64,000 bases of DNA, taken from Bacillus sp. FJAT-14578. GTDB lineage: Bacteria > Bacillota > Bacilli > Bacillales > Bacillaceae_H. A program made the translations under genes and the position numbers. Shown here in pieces: positions 50,936 through 60,669 of the stretch. The stretch is taken from positions 930,001 to 994,000 of the forward strand of contig NZ_AYSE01000001.1 of NCBI RefSeq assembly GCF_000504165.1. Direction: 5' to 3'. The stretch's first letter is position 1; every line of letters begins with the position of its first letter. The notes beneath the pieces were generated by a model, which saw only the letters and a program-made list of their open reading frames with translations, had not been told where the DNA came from and ran no database searches.

Positions 50936-51716
50936 AGGAAATCACCTGATTCGGATCGATAAACCGCTCTCCTTTTTTAATCGCAAAATAAAAGGTCCCG
51001 GTTTTACCGTCTTGATTTTCCTGCACTTTTCCTACCGTTTTTCCTTTATCCACAAAATCGTATAAGCTGACATCAATCTTCTCAAGCTGCCCATACCATG
51101 TCTCGCTTCCATCTGCATGTTGAATAATTACCGTTTTTCCGCTGTCTTCTTTATTTCCGGCAAACGTGACAATTCCTTCACTCATTGCTTCAACAGAGGA
51201 TTGGCTCCCCGTTTCAATCATGACACCCTGACCATTTTTTTCAAATGTTTCTAACACCTTGCCTGAAGCGGGAATGGCATATTGAGATGGCTGAGACGGT
51301 GGCGCTTCTTTTTTCGTCTCTGTCGGCAAAAGAGCGAGCGGCTGTCCGAATGCGTCTTCATACCATTTTGAAACCGAAGCGAATTGAAATTCGGTTTCCA
51401 TCGTTTGTTTGACATATTGCCTGGCATCTTCCAAACCGGGCGAAGAATTTTTAAATAAGATTCCGACCATCAGCACTAAACAAACTGATGTTAAAAATTT
51501 AAAAGCAAGCCATTCTTTTTGGAAAAGCGAAGGAGGAGAAGACTGCCGCTCCTGTGGAGAATGGGAATATTCCACAACCGGCAAATGACCAGCCCCGTAA
51601 CGCTCCTCGTCACTTAAAACAGAATAGGCAGAAAACGGATCACTATTCGGCTTAGCTCCCTGCCTTTTTTTGCGCTCAGCAATGCGTTTTTTGATTTCTT
51701 CAGCGCGTCGATTCAT
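50928..51716 (-). CDS. spoIVFA: SpoIVFA, regulator of SpoIVFB
   Basis: A 262-residue membrane protein that anchors and inhibits SpoIVFB and is cut by SpoIVB to release sigma-K activation. A charged cytoplasmic N-terminus (residues 1-70) precedes one membrane helix (LAFKFLTSVCLVLMVGILF, about 71-89). The outer C-terminal part is a LytM/M23-like domain (EGIVTFAGNKEDSGKTVIIQHADG) lacking the HxH catalytic motif, consistent with a scaffold. A sigma-E-like promoter lies upstream. Same length as B. subtilis within two residues. Confidence 0.92.
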   Translation of the reverse strand: MNRRAEEIKKRIAERKKRQGAKPNSDPFSAYSVLSDEERYGAGHLPVVEYSHSPQERQSSPPSLFQKEWLAFKFLTSVCLVLMVGILFKNSSPGLEDARQYVKQTMETEFQFASVSKWYEDAFGQPLALLPTETKKEAPPSQPSQYAIPASGKVLETFEKNGQGVMIETGSQSSVEAMSEGIVTFAGNKEDSGKTVIIQHADGSETWYGQLEKIDVSLYDFVDKGKTVGKVQENQDGKTGTFYFAIKKGERFIDPNQVISFD

Positions 51717-51749
51717 CTTTTCACCATTCCTTTTAAGCTTGTTTCTATC

Positions 51750-51778
51750 AATGTATGACTTGTCCCCGAGCGTTATGA
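51750..51778 (-). promoter_or_regulatory. Sigma-E-like promoter of spoIVFA-spoIVFB
   Basis: CATACATT (51750-51757) matches the sigma-E -10 consensus; TCATAAC (51772-51778) is a weaker -35 at the expected 14-base spacing. The spoIVF operon is known to be sigma-E dependent. The rest of the 300-base gap to minD holds only the minD terminator and A/T-rich sequence. Confidence 0.6.
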
Positions 51779-51929
51779 CAGAACATCTCTGAATCCCTGC
51801 AGGAACGGAAGGTTAACGGTCTTTAGCCATATCTCGTTCTGAAATTTGTTGTGCCAAAGCATCACAAAGCATACATTCGCTTGCTTGCTGCAGTCTAAAA
51901 GTAAAAAGCTATTATCTGTAAAAAGAAAT

Positions 51930-51964
51930 AAAAATAAAAAGCCCAATCTTGAATGATTGAGCTT
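51930..51964 (-). terminator. Terminator of the mre-min operon
   Basis: AAGCTCAATC/GATTGGGCTT stem followed by TTTTATTTTTATTT on the minus strand, 54 bases past the minD stop. Confidence 0.75.
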
Positions 51965-52017
51965 AATGCACTGGTATGTATGAAATGACGAACAGCCGCA
52001 CTAAAGCTGTTACGCAC

Positions 52018-52815
52018 TTATCGAACACCGAAGAATTTTTTAATTTTTGCAAATACCCCTGCCTCTTCTGTCTCAAGTGACTGAAGTGGCACAGATTCCC
52101 CGAGGATTCGTCTTGCGATATTACGATAGGCAAGCGATGCCTTGCTGGAAGGATCCATCGCAATGGGTTCGCCGCTGTTGGATGCTTTAATGACACTGTC
52201 ATCATCGGCTACGATACCGATTAAATCAATGGCAAGCAAAGAAACGATTTCATCCACATCCAGCATATCCCCATTTTTCACCATATGGTTTCGGATACGA
52301 TTAATAATTAACTTTGGTGATTCGATATCTTCTTTTTCTAAAAGGCCGATGATGCGGTCTGCATCGCGAACAGCTGACACTTCTGGAGTCGTCACCACCA
52401 GAGCCTTGTCCGCACCTGCCACTGCATTCTTATATCCTTGCTCAATACCAGCTGGACAGTCAATAATGATGTAATCGAACTCTTGCTTTAACTCCATGAC
52501 CAATTGTTTCATTTGTTCAGGATTCACAGCCGATTTATCGCTCGTCTGTGCAGCAGGAAGCAAATATAAGCACTCGAAGCGCTTGTCTTTAATTAAGGCT
52601 TTTTGTGGTGTACAGCGGCCCTCTATGACATCTACCAAATCATAAATAATGCGATTTTCAAGTCCCATTACAACGTCTAAATTCCGTAAACCGATATCCG
52701 TATCCACTAAGCAAACCCGTTTGCCGGACAAAGCGAGTGCTGTACCCAAGTTGGCTGATGTCGTCGTTTTTCCGACGCCACCTTTTCCTGACGTAATAAC
52801 TATAGCCTCTCCCAC
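52018..52815 (-). CDS. minD: Septum site-determining ATPase MinD
   Basis: A membrane-associated ATPase that recruits MinC and blocks division near the poles. The 265-residue protein has the deviant Walker A KGGVGKTT at residues 10-17, VDTDIGLRNLD, and a C-terminal amphipathic helix (GVFAKIKKFFGVR) for membrane binding. minC lies two bases upstream of its start. Last gene of mreB-mreC-mreD-minC-minD. Confidence 0.97.
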   Translation of the reverse strand: MGEAIVITSGKGGVGKTTTSANLGTALALSGKRVCLVDTDIGLRNLDVVMGLENRIIYDLVDVIEGRCTPQKALIKDKRFECLYLLPAAQTSDKSAVNPEQMKQLVMELKQEFDYIIIDCPAGIEQGYKNAVAGADKALVVTTPEVSAVRDADRIIGLLEKEDIESPKLIINRIRNHMVKNGDMLDVDEIVSLLAIDLIGIVADDDSVIKASNSGEPIAMDPSSKASLAYRNIARRILGESVPLQSLETEEAGVFAKIKKFFGVR

Positions 52816-52817
52816 TG

Positions 52818-53501
52818 TTAATTTCTCCTTTCTAACCGTGTCAAATTAGGTCTTAGATGCGGCATGGATTGAACCCGTTCCATAACCATTTCCCCATTCT
52901 CATCTAAGTATGCACACTGCATATAAGATGCTTCTTGATGCTCCCCGCTCTCTGTCGGATTTAAAATGGCATCATTTATGCGAAGCTGGGCATTCTCTAT
53001 TACAGAAGCACCAATTACAGCCTCTATATTTCCACTGTACCCTGCATGGGCAATACCTCGCAGCGCCCCTAAAATAAAAATATTTCCCCCTGCTATGACA
53101 GTACCCCCTGGATTGACATCTCCAACCAATAATAAATCGCCGCTTACTTGCAGGACTTGTCCTGAACGAACGATTTTAGAAATTGATACAATCTCTTCTT
53201 CTTCTTTTAAACGAACAGCTTCCTCTTTTGAAACGACATTACTGTCGATCATGTTTACGGCTAAATTATTTTTTTGATTGACGACAGCCTTTAGCTGTTC
53301 TTCTTGTTCCAGTGTTAAATAGCGATTTCCGACCTTTAACTGTACCGCTACAAGCTGCTGGTTATCTCCATGCTGATTCGTGGAAAGCTTGGTTTCAAGT
53401 TCGCTTATAAGCTCTTGAAAAGAACACGTATCATCGAGATGCAGCGTGAGGCCGTCTTTCGTTCCTTTAATCACTACATTATGCTGTTTTTGTCTATTCA
53501 C
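52818..53501 (-). CDS. minC: Septum formation inhibitor MinC
   Basis: MinC blocks FtsZ assembly away from midcell. The 227-residue protein has the N-terminal domain ([27 protein letters not shown]) and the C-terminal beta-helix that binds MinD ([20 protein letters not shown] and [14 protein letters not shown]). GTG at 53501 was chosen because GAGGTG lies six bases upstream; the GTG at 53510 overlaps that site. Confidence 0.95.
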   Translation of the reverse strand: MNRQKQHNVVIKGTKDGLTLHLDDTCSFQELISELETKLSTNQHGDNQQLVAVQLKVGNRYLTLEQEEQLKAVVNQKNNLAVNMIDSNVVSKEEAVRLKEEEEIVSISKIVRSGQVLQVSGDLLLVGDVNPGGTVIAGGNIFILGALRGIAHAGYSGNIEAVIGASVIENAQLRINDAILNPTESGEHQEASYMQCAYLDENGEMVMERVQSMPHLRPNLTRLERRN

Positions 53502-53561
53502 GACGTTCACCTCAACGAATGAATAATTTCGACATAGACTTACGAATTTCCTCTTTTTCCA

Positions 53562-54086
53562 TTATAGACGTTCATCCGTATATTGTAACGAAAGTTTTTG
53601 AAAACGCTTTTTAAGAAAATAGGAAAAAAGGACGCAAAAAACGGCACTCAACGCAAGGGTAGGGTAGAACCGCATCGCTAAAAATTCATTCAATGTCATT
53701 TCAGTGACATGCACCAATAAATTGATTCCGTATACATAGAACTCCAAAATAGCCACACCGAAAACAGCCGTCAAGGAAACGACAATCACATTGTTTTGGA
53801 GGACCTTCATCATTTGGGACATTAAATAGCACATGGCCGGCAGACCGAACATATACACGCCAAGGATATCTGTAAAGGCGACATCATAAAGCATCCCAAA
53901 AATCGCGCCGTACATCATCGCTTGTTTTTTATTTAAATACACAGCCATAAAAATTAAGACCATCAACACAAATCTCGGAGCCAAAATCCATTGGCGAAAA
54001 AAAGGCTGAACCGCAATAAAATTCACAAATAAACTTTCACTTACAAAAACGACGGAAATAAGAAAAGGAAGGAAGAAACGATTCAT
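53562..54086 (-). CDS. mreD: Rod shape-determining protein MreD
   Basis: A 174-residue integral membrane protein of the elongasome with five or six helices and few polar loops. Its ATG overlaps the mreC stop by four bases. The family is poorly conserved, but PRFVLMVLIFMAVYLNKKQAMMYGAIFGMLYD is typical, as is its location between mreC and minC. Confidence 0.93.
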   Translation of the reverse strand: MNRFFLPFLISVVFVSESLFVNFIAVQPFFRQWILAPRFVLMVLIFMAVYLNKKQAMMYGAIFGMLYDVAFTDILGVYMFGLPAMCYLMSQMMKVLQNNVIVVSLTAVFGVAILEFYVYGINLLVHVTEMTLNEFLAMRFYPTLALSAVFCVLFSYFLKKRFQKLSLQYTDERL

Positions 54087-54958
54087 TGCCCTTCCTCCTC
54101 TTCCTTGTCAAAATTCTCATCAGCAATCATGGTTCGTTTAATAATCATTACATGGTCTAAATCATAGAAATCGGTAGCCGGTTTAACATAAGCCATTTGC
54201 GTCAGACCGTACTCGTCTGGTTCCACCTCAATAATTTCACCGATGACAAGCCCTTTAGGGAAAATACCGCCTAGGCCAGAGGACAGCACACGTTGCTTTT
54301 CTGCAATTTTCGCATCGCTCGGAATACGTTTTAGCACAAGAGCTTCTTTCTTTTCATCGTATCCTTCAATTAAGCCGTACACATTCGTTTCCCCCTGGAT
54401 TACCGCCGAAATACGGTTCGTGCGATCCATTGAGCTCAACAGCTGAACGGTAGACGTGAACTGGGAAGCATGCTTAACTTTGCCAATCAACCCTTGAGCG
54501 GTAATGACGGCCATATTTTCTTTCACACCGTGCACTTTCCCGCGATCAAGGGCAATCACTTCATGCCAGCGATCCGGATTACGGGCAATGACCGTAGCCT
54601 GAATCCTTTCAAAATCCCGCAAGCTCTCTTTTTTATCCAGTATTTCTCGAAGCTTCTTGTTCTCATCTTCCAGCTCTTTCGCTTTCGTTTCCAGCTGCAT
54701 ATATTCATCAAGCCGGGATTTCAAGAGTTCGTTCTCCTCATATGTACTCTTCAGGTCACTTACATTCTGAAAGAAACCCGCGACATATTGTGCGGGTTGA
54801 TGAAACACTGTTTGACCTAAACCGACCGTATCTTTGACAAATTGCTCCGGCCATGTTACCGTTTTGCGACCATTTAATGAAAAACCAATCAATGCCACTA
54901 AAATAATAATGCTGACTAACAAAATAATTAATCGTTTGTTCAAAAAAAACTGTGGCAT
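54083..54958 (-). CDS. mreC: Rod shape-determining protein MreC
   Basis: A 291-residue bitopic protein of the elongasome that bridges MreB and penicillin-binding proteins. One membrane helix (residues about 9-26), a coiled coil (about 65-115, rich in K, E and L) and two beta-barrels follow; typical sequences are VIARNPDRWHEVIALDRGK and GLIGKV. AGAGGTG lies upstream of the ATG. mreB ends 20 bases upstream. Confidence 0.95.
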   Translation of the reverse strand: MPQFFLNKRLIILLVSIIILVALIGFSLNGRKTVTWPEQFVKDTVGLGQTVFHQPAQYVAGFFQNVSDLKSTYEENELLKSRLDEYMQLETKAKELEDENKKLREILDKKESLRDFERIQATVIARNPDRWHEVIALDRGKVHGVKENMAVITAQGLIGKVKHASQFTSTVQLLSSMDRTNRISAVIQGETNVYGLIEGYDEKKEALVLKRIPSDAKIAEKQRVLSSGLGGIFPKGLVIGEIIEVEPDEYGLTQMAYVKPATDFYDLDHVMIIKRTMIADENFDKEEEEGQ

Positions 54959-54977
54959 GATTTACACCTCTTATCTT

Positions 54978-56003
54978 TTAGCGGTAGGAATCCCCGGCTT
55001 TCGTTTTGAATAAATCGATATGATCCAATGCTTTTCCAGTTCCAATTGCTACACAATCAAGCGGATCTTCCGCAATGACAACCGGCATATTCGTTTCTTC
55101 ACTAATGACTTTATCTAAATTGCGCAGCAAAGCGCCGCCGCCTGTCAGCACGATGCCACGGTCCATAATGTCCGCTGCCAATTCAGGAGGGGTTTGCTCC
55201 AATGTACTCTTTACGGAATCAACAATCGCCGTAACGGTATCTTTTAATGCGTCTGCTACTTCAGCCGCTGAAATTTCAATTGTTTTCGGCAGGCCCGTCA
55301 ATAAGTCGCGCCCGCGGATTTCCATGTTATCGATGCCTTCCGCATTGCCTGCAGAACCGATTTCGACCTTTAAGGCTTCTGCCGTACGCTCACCGATCAT
55401 CAAATTGTAGTTTTTACGGATATATTGGATCATCGCATCATCCATTTCATCACCGGCAATGCGAATGGATTGGCTTGTTACGATACCCCCAAGAGAGATG
55501 ATCGCAACTTCTGTTGTACCGCCCCCAATATCGACGACCATGCTTCCTGTCGGCTCCCAAACCGGCAAATTCGCTCCGATGGCCGCTGCGAACGGTTCTT
55601 CAATCGTATAAGCATCTCTTGCACCAGCTTGACGCGTCGCATCGATGACCGCGCGCTTTTCAACCGCTGTAATGCCAGACGGCACACATACCATTACATA
55701 AGGCTTTCCTGCAAACACGCTTTTTGACTTTTGCGCTTGCTTAATATAGTACTTCATCATTGTGGCCGTTGTTTCATAATCGGCAATAACCCCATCTTTC
55801 ATTGGACGAAGCGCCACGACGTTTCCAGGCGTACGGCCGATCATATTTTTTGCATCGTTCCCGACCGCTACAATTTGCTTTGTATCTGTCTGAAGCGCCA
55901 CAACGGACGGTTCGCGAACGACAATTCCTTTTCCTTTTACATAAACAAGAGTGTTAGCAGTTCCTAAATCTATTCCAAGGTCTCTTGTACCGATTCCAAA
56001 CAT
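54978..56003 (-). CDS. mreB: Rod shape-determining actin homologue MreB
   Basis: A 341-residue actin-like filament protein that guides lateral wall synthesis. Phosphate and nucleotide motifs are [11 protein letters not shown] near residue 11, [13 protein letters not shown] near 160 and [15 protein letters not shown] near 285. The ATG at 56003 (GGGAG upstream, start [13 protein letters not shown]) is the true start. The frame remains open upstream to 56135, but that part is translated repeat C2 and is shared with the region in front of ruvB. First gene of the mre-min operon. Confidence 0.97.
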   Translation of the reverse strand: MFGIGTRDLGIDLGTANTLVYVKGKGIVVREPSVVALQTDTKQIVAVGNDAKNMIGRTPGNVVALRPMKDGVIADYETTATMMKYYIKQAQKSKSVFAGKPYVMVCVPSGITAVEKRAVIDATRQAGARDAYTIEEPFAAAIGANLPVWEPTGSMVVDIGGGTTEVAIISLGGIVTSQSIRIAGDEMDDAMIQYIRKNYNLMIGERTAEALKVEIGSAGNAEGIDNMEIRGRDLLTGLPKTIEISAAEVADALKDTVTAIVDSVKSTLEQTPPELAADIMDRGIVLTGGGALLRNLDKVISEETNMPVVIAEDPLDCVAIGTGKALDHIDLFKTKAGDSYR

Positions 56004-56065
56004 TATGTGTATCTCCCTTTCTATTACCGAAATGCAAAGGCATGAATGTGTTCCTTTTAGAGGAT

Positions 56066-56285
56066 GTTCAAAAAGTCCGGGAAAAATGACCGTCGAAATT
56101 ACTTGTACAGGACGTACTGATCCGACGTTCGCCACAGGACGTGGCGGTTCTTAGTCGGGCTTCATAAGCTTGCCTCTCCGCTACTCACGTATTAATAGCA
56201 TACGCTCCGTTGCTCGAGACGGCGCTTCCTTGAACTTCTCGGTCCTTTTTGTCCTCCTTTTTTGTACTCCTTTATGAACACACAC
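56066..56285 (-). repeat. Dispersed repeat C, copy C2 (MITE-like)
   Basis: GTTCAAAAAGTCCGGG to about TTTATGAACACACAC, nearly identical to C1 and C3 with a small insertion near the right end. Same orientation as the others and directly upstream of mreB. Confidence 0.88.
56104..56160 (-). ncRNA. Bacillaceae-1-like RNA core inside repeat C2
   Basis: CCGAC/GTCGG outer stem, hairpin CGCCAC-GTCCT-GTGGCG, then GTAC-GTCCT-GTAC. Same layout as C1. Confidence 0.65.
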
Positions 56286-56318
56286 TTTCACGAATCATTT
56301 AAAAAACTGACATTCATT

Positions 56319-56347
56319 ATTGTGTCGAGTTATGTCGTATATGTCAA
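56319..56347 (-). promoter_or_regulatory. Candidate sigma-A promoter upstream of mreB
   Basis: TTGACA (56342-56347), 17-base spacer, CACAAT (56319-56324) on the minus strand. A transcript from here would run through repeat C2 before mreB, giving a leader of about 300 nt. Confidence 0.5.
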
Positions 56348-56456
56348 CGCCAAATATTGTCTAAATGAAATAATTTTTTCTCGCAACCTTCACCAGCTTG
56401 TCAATTCAAAATTCATGACTCCTATTATAACCCACTCGTCAAAAAAAGCATAGCAT

Positions 56457-57146
56457 TTACATATACCCTTTTTCCTTGAGGCTGACATACTTACGATCGC
56501 CTATAATAAGATGGTCGAGCACTTCTATGCCGATAATGTGCCCGCACTCTTTCAGCCTTTTTGTCACCTCGATATCTTCCCTGCTCGGCGCCGGATCCCC
56601 GGAAGGATGATTATGGGCACAAATGATGGAGGCGGCAGATCGGCGGAATGCTTCTTTGAACACCTCCCTTGGGTGCACGATCGAGGAGTTTAAACTTCCG
56701 ATGAAGATGGTTTGTTTGTGGAGAATCTGATTTTTCGTATTGAGGTAAAGGCAGATAAAATGTTCTTGGGATAATAAACGCATTTCTTCCATAATGAAGT
56801 TGGCTCCGTCTTCCGGACTGCGAATCGTATAACGCTCGTGGAGATGCAGTTTGCTGATCCGTCTGCCCATTTCAATGGCGGCCGCGATTTGAACGGCCTT
56901 CGCCATACCCACCCCTTTAATGGAGGTCATTTCATCCACGGTCGCATCTTGCAAAAGCTTTAATCCGTCAAAATGCTGGAGGATGCGGTTGGACAATTGC
57001 AGCACCGATTCTTCTTTCGTGCCGGTGCGCAATAAAATCGCTATCAGCTCGTGGTTGGATAAGCTGGCGGCCCCATAAGAAAGCAATCGTTCCCTGGGGC
57101 GCTCATCTTCGGGGAAATCGTGGATTTTTAACGTGGACTGGTTCAC
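56457..57146 (-). CDS. radC: RadC-family JAB/MPN domain protein
   Basis: A 229-residue protein with an N-terminal helix-hairpin-helix-like part (DEMTSIKGVGMAKAVQIAAAIEMGRR) and a C-terminal JAMM metalloprotease-like domain carrying the zinc motif HNHPSGDPAPSREDIE. Despite the name, a repair role is not established; no substrate is known. The start is GTG at 57146 with GGAGG eight bases upstream. maf lies 16 bases upstream, and mreB follows after repeat C2. Confidence 0.94.
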   Translation of the reverse strand: MNQSTLKIHDFPEDERPRERLLSYGAASLSNHELIAILLRTGTKEESVLQLSNRILQHFDGLKLLQDATVDEMTSIKGVGMAKAVQIAAAIEMGRRISKLHLHERYTIRSPEDGANFIMEEMRLLSQEHFICLYLNTKNQILHKQTIFIGSLNSSIVHPREVFKEAFRRSAASIICAHNHPSGDPAPSREDIEVTKRLKECGHIIGIEVLDHLIIGDRKYVSLKEKGYM

Positions 57147-57162
57147 TAAAAGTTCCTCCTTT

Positions 57163-57747
57163 TTATGAACCGTTCATCTCATACACATAGCCCGCTTTTT
57201 TCAACTCGCGAATCGTTTTGGACAATGGTAAGCCGACGACCGAATAATAATCGCCTTCCATTTTTTGCACAAGTGATGCCCCAAGTCCTTGAATACCATA
57301 GGCTCCGGCCTTATCCATCGGCTCACCGCTTTTAACGTAGTCGATAATTTCTGCTTTTGTCAGTTCCCAAAACGTAACATCCGCCTTTTCATAAAACGAG
57401 ATTGTTTTCCCTTGGTGCACAATGGCGACTCCTGTTACGACTTCATGTGTGGAGCCCGAAAGCATCTGAAGCATGTTCACCGCTTCATTTTCATCACTTG
57501 GTTTCCCCAGAATGTTCCCGTCATATACGACGACCGTATCCGATCCTAACACATAGGAATCCGGATAATGGGCAGCGACATCGTTTGCTTTTTGCAATGC
57601 GAGCGACATCACGATGTCATACGGAGATTGATTGGCGTCAAAGGTTTCTTCTACGCTGCTGACATGAACGGTAAATGATAAATGAAGCTGTTCAAGCAGT
57701 TGCTTACGACGAGGGGACCCTGAGGCTAGTACTAGTTGTTGTTTCAT
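57163..57747 (-). CDS. maf: Nucleoside triphosphate pyrophosphatase Maf
   Basis: A 194-residue house-cleaning enzyme that hydrolyses dTTP/UTP and modified nucleotides. The signature [13 protein letters not shown] lies at residues about 9-21 and YVLGSDTVV near 65. The C-terminal [24 protein letters not shown] stretch is typical. The ATG at 57747 has AAAGGTG six bases upstream. Repeat C3 lies between it and spoIIB. Confidence 0.95.
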   Translation of the reverse strand: MKQQLVLASGSPRRKQLLEQLHLSFTVHVSSVEETFDANQSPYDIVMSLALQKANDVAAHYPDSYVLGSDTVVVYDGNILGKPSDENEAVNMLQMLSGSTHEVVTGVAIVHQGKTISFYEKADVTFWELTKAEIIDYVKSGEPMDKAGAYGIQGLGASLVQKMEGDYYSVVGLPLSKTIRELKKAGYVYEMNGS

Positions 57748-57781
57748 ATTCATCACCTTTGCATTTCAAATAATAGAAGTT

Positions 57782-57985
57782 GTTCAAAAAGTCCGGGAAA
57801 AATGACCGTCGAATTTACTTGTACAGGATGTACTGATCCGACGTTCGCCACAGGACGTGGCGGTTCTTAGTCGGGCAGCGTCAGCTTGTCTCTCCGCTAC
57901 TCACGTATTAAAAGCATACGCTCCGTTGCTCAAGACGGCGCTTCCTTGAACTTCTCGGTCCTTTTTGTCCTCTTTTTGAACACAT
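57782..57985 (-). repeat. Dispersed repeat C, copy C3 (MITE-like)
   Basis: GTTCAAAAAGTCCGGG to CTTTTTGAACACA, about 204 bases, same orientation as C1 and C2, directly upstream of maf. The rest of the 400-base gap to spoIIB holds the spoIIB terminator and A/T-rich sequence. Confidence 0.88.
57821..57875 (-). ncRNA. Bacillaceae-1-like RNA core inside repeat C3
   Basis: CCGAC/GTCGG outer stem, hairpin CGCCAC-GTCCT-GTGGCG, then GTAC-ATCCT-GTAC. The second loop is AUCCU instead of the GUCCU of C1 and C2, a change allowed by the RUCCU consensus. Confidence 0.65.
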
Positions 57986-58110
57986 ATTAATAGCACTCGA
58001 CACAAATCCATTCTAGCAACTTCTACCTTATTTTACAATTTTCCCGGCATCTATGAATTCAACTCATATGTGATAAAGGGGGAAAGACAGCAGGCGCTCG
58101 TCCATCCGGC

Positions 58111-58138
58111 ATAAAAAAACGCCGGAACTTCTTCCGGC
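58111..58138 (-). terminator. Terminator of spoIIB
   Basis: GCCGGAA/TTCCGGC stem followed by GTTTTTTTATG on the minus strand, 12 bases after the stop. Confidence 0.85.
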
Positions 58139-58149
58139 AGCCGGTTTCC

Positions 58150-59166
58150 TTATTTCAGTTCGGCATAAACGCTGACCGCCTCAAGCAAAAATTGCTGGGC
58201 TTGCCATCTCGCTTCCTCTTCTTGATCTTTTTCATATTTGGATAAAGAAGCTTCTGCCATCAATAAGTAAGATAGGAACTTCCCAATGTTCTGATCAAGT
58301 TTTTCATTAGACTTTAATTGCACCAGTTCTTCCTTGATGCCTTTCAACCCGCTTAACGAAGCGGATGGATTGGCTGCCGCCTCGGAAGAAAGGGAAAGCA
58401 GTGTGCTAAAAGACTTGTGTGCCTTTGCCATCACGGTCTGTTCATCCTTTGACCATGCATCCATTTGGATGGACGCGAGGTCATACGGTTTGACATATGT
58501 GCTCTCTCCTTGGTTCTTATAATGCTCTCCTATTTCCTTCGCCACCTTTTCATCAAGCCCGATTCCAATAAATAAAGCATACGACTTTTCGTTTGGAACG
58601 ACAGCGGCCGCATACCCTTTTGCCCTCATATTGCGGATGGCGTCCTCTCCGGCCTTTTTCGTCGAGAAGACCCCTGCCTGTACGGCGTATAGTGAAAATT
58701 CCGGCAAGGAAGCCGGTTTCTTCTCTTCAGCCAATCCCCCTTTTTCTCCAGGCTCTTCCAACAGCCCGGCATTGGTAACAGCAGCAGGTTCGGCCTTTTT
58801 CGGCGCAAACATGGAGTCTTCACCCGTCATCAGCTTTAAGCTGAACATGCCAAGCCCCGTTCCGACAACAACGGCGACTGACATAATCAGAACGACTTTT
58901 TTTACCACATGTGTTGACGCACTATTTCTTTTTATCAAAGTGGATTTTTTGGCGATAGATGGTTTCTTCTTGCTTTTGACATGGCGCAAATCTTCGATGG
59001 ATACGATTTTCGGGGACTCGTCTTCTGGAAGAACCCATGAAAATTCCTCTTGTGAAGGGGACTGGCTTACTGTTTGATTTTGTTTCTTTATTTCATTTTG
59101 TTGTTCTTCATACTTTTTTTCTTGCCCGTTGATCTTAATGGAAATTTTATTCGGCTGCTTGTCCAT
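58150..59166 (-). CDS. spoIIB: Stage II sporulation protein B-like, SPOR domain
   Basis: A 338-residue bitopic protein. A charged cytoplasmic part (1-88) is followed by one membrane helix (VVLIMSVAVVVGTGLGMF, about 92-109) and an extracellular SPOR domain (about 157-230: YAVQAGVFSTKKAGEDAIRNMRAKGYAAAVV, then YALFIGIGLDE), which binds peptidoglycan lacking stem peptides at septa. A long helical tail ends the protein. In B. subtilis SpoIIB helps engulfment by localising SpoIIDMP to the septum, and it lies between maf and comC as here. It has its own terminator and lies behind the pil operon terminator. Confidence 0.88.
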   Translation of the reverse strand: MDKQPNKISIKINGQEKKYEEQQNEIKKQNQTVSQSPSQEEFSWVLPEDESPKIVSIEDLRHVKSKKKPSIAKKSTLIKRNSASTHVVKKVVLIMSVAVVVGTGLGMFSLKLMTGEDSMFAPKKAEPAAVTNAGLLEEPGEKGGLAEEKKPASLPEFSLYAVQAGVFSTKKAGEDAIRNMRAKGYAAAVVPNEKSYALFIGIGLDEKVAKEIGEHYKNQGESTYVKPYDLASIQMDAWSKDEQTVMAKAHKSFSTLLSLSSEAAANPSASLSGLKGIKEELVQLKSNEKLDQNIGKFLSYLLMAEASLSKYEKDQEEEARWQAQQFLLEAVSVYAELK

Positions 59167-59224
59167 TTCCGTCCACCACCCTTGCTTTCACAGCACATTT
59201 ACTTGTCCCCATCCTATCACAAGG

Positions 59225-59261
59225 ACAAAAAAAAATAACAAGACATTTGTCGTCTTGTTAT
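59225..59261 (-). terminator. Terminator of the pil operon
   Basis: ATAACAAGAC/GTCTTGTTAT stem followed by nine T on the minus strand, 36 bases past the pilO stop. It separates the pil genes from spoIIB. Confidence 0.9.
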
Positions 59262-59296
59262 GAAAGGTTTTCGACGCATTTAGAAGGTTTGCGACA

Positions 59297-60046
59297 TTAA
59301 TAATTGGAAAATGGATGCTGTTTATTACCCGGAGGCGGTGTTTCAAGCTCTGGAAGATTCTTCTTCAGCTCTTGAATCCCGGTATGATAATACACGGACA
59401 CATCCAGTGTATATGTGAGCTTGTCCGTTTTCAGCTCTTCCAGCAGTACTTTTTCCGCCGGCCCGGTAAATGTCAAGTTCTCTACTTCCACATATCGCTT
59501 TCCTCCCTGCAATGTCGCAAGAAACATTTCCAAGTCGAAATATGTGGGCGATTCGACAGACAATTGAATTGTTTCCTTTTGCAGTCCTTCCGGCATATTA
59601 ATCGGCTGTTTCTCAGAGCCAGCAACCTCTTCTTCCAGCTCCCCGGACGATCCGTAGCCTTTATCCATCTCATCATATTGTTCCAGTGCAGAAGACGAAT
59701 CACCCGTCGCCTCCGCGCTCGCTCCAAACGTCATTTGCTGAACTAAACTGTTCGATTTCACTTCCGCTTTTTCGATATCTAAAATGAACTGCTCAATCAA
59801 CGGTTCGGATGGAATGAGCTTTTGCAGCTCCGTTGCGCTTTTTTGCTCGATGCCATCTTCCGCATGGAACTGATTTTTCTGGATGGCTAGCGCTTTCTCC
59901 GCTGTTTGCAATTCTGCCCTTTGACGTAAGGCCGTTTGCTGCACCGGTTTATACATCGTCATATATAAATAAAGGAAGAGTCCGCTTAAGGCAAGGAGTA
60001 CCCCGCTCAACACGTAAATCTGTGTTTTTTCAAATCGGATGATCAT
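59297..60046 (-). CDS. pilO: PilO-like inner-membrane alignment protein
   Basis: A 249-residue bitopic protein: membrane helix at about 13-33 (VLSGVLLALSGLFLYLYM), a coiled coil (35-70), then a ferredoxin-like C-terminal domain (ETIQLSVESPTYFDLEMFLATLQGGKRYVEVENLTF). The size, topology and the YVEVENLTF stretch fit PilO, the partner of PilN in type IV pilus machines. Between them lies a low-complexity acidic segment rich in E, G and S. Its start overlaps the pilN stop by four bases. Assignment rests on fold pattern and gene order. Confidence 0.72.
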   Translation of the reverse strand: MIIRFEKTQIYVLSGVLLALSGLFLYLYMTMYKPVQQTALRQRAELQTAEKALAIQKNQFHAEDGIEQKSATELQKLIPSEPLIEQFILDIEKAEVKSNSLVQQMTFGASAEATGDSSSALEQYDEMDKGYGSSGELEEEVAGSEKQPINMPEGLQKETIQLSVESPTYFDLEMFLATLQGGKRYVEVENLTFTGPAEKVLLEELKTDKLTYTLDVSVYYHTGIQELKKNLPELETPPPGNKQHPFSNY

Positions 60047-60669
60047 GAAGCTTCCTCCTTTTTCACAGGCGGCAGCTCGTCTTTCTTCAAAGCCAGCTCA
60101 TATTCGGCCACATAGCGGGGCAAAAGGCTTTCCTGCATTTCTTCAACGGTATTTGTTCCATTATTTTGAGTACCGCTTATTTCTTCGCTGCCCTTGACCG
60201 TCTGGACCGATAGAATAGAAGCCTCCTCTACATAAGGAGAATTGAGCAAATCCTTTAAATAATAGGCTGCTTGACGGCTCGTATCAAATTGGACTTGCAG
60301 CTGAATCGTCTCAGCTTGTGCATATCGAAAGTCGAGGAAAAAGCCCCTCTCGGGAAGCAGCCCAATGAAATGGCGAAGCAAAAAGACGACATCGATGGAA
60401 CGAGCCTGTGACCATTCAACCGCTTGGACGAGCGATTCATATTGTTCCTGCTTCTGTAAGATTGGCTCATCTGCCTGTAACTGGGCTTGCTGCGCTTTCA
60501 CTTGTTTCAATTGTTGGGCAGTTTGCTGTGCTTCTTCCTTTCTCTCTTCCATTTGCATATACCCGAGTGTTCCCACAGCACTGAATAAGAGAAGCATAAC
60601 ACCGAGCACTAAAGGTACAGCTACATTTTTAGGAGGCTTCTTTGGCAGTAAGTTAATTTCCACTAACAT
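60043..60669 (-). CDS. pilN: PilN-like inner-membrane assembly protein
   Basis: A 208-residue protein with the short PilN N-terminal tail MLVEINLLPKKPPKN, which in other systems binds PilM. A membrane helix (about 18-38) and a coiled coil rich in Q (40-75) follow, then a small alpha-beta domain. The INLLP motif is the hallmark. It overlaps pilM by one base (stop/start) and pilO by four. Confidence 0.82.
   Translation of the reverse strand: MLVEINLLPKKPPKNVAVPLVLGVMLLLFSAVGTLGYMQMEERKEEAQQTAQQLKQVKAQQAQLQADEPILQKQEQYESLVQAVEWSQARSIDVVFLLRHFIGLLPERGFFLDFRYAQAETIQLQVQFDTSRQAAYYLKDLLNSPYVEEASILSVQTVKGSEEISGTQNNGTNTVEEMQESLLPRYVAEYELALKKDELPPVKKEEAS

Noticed and set aside
56003..56135. Upstream in-frame extension of mreB
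   Set aside because: Same repeat-coded peptide as before ruvB; MreB family starts at FGIGTRDLG.
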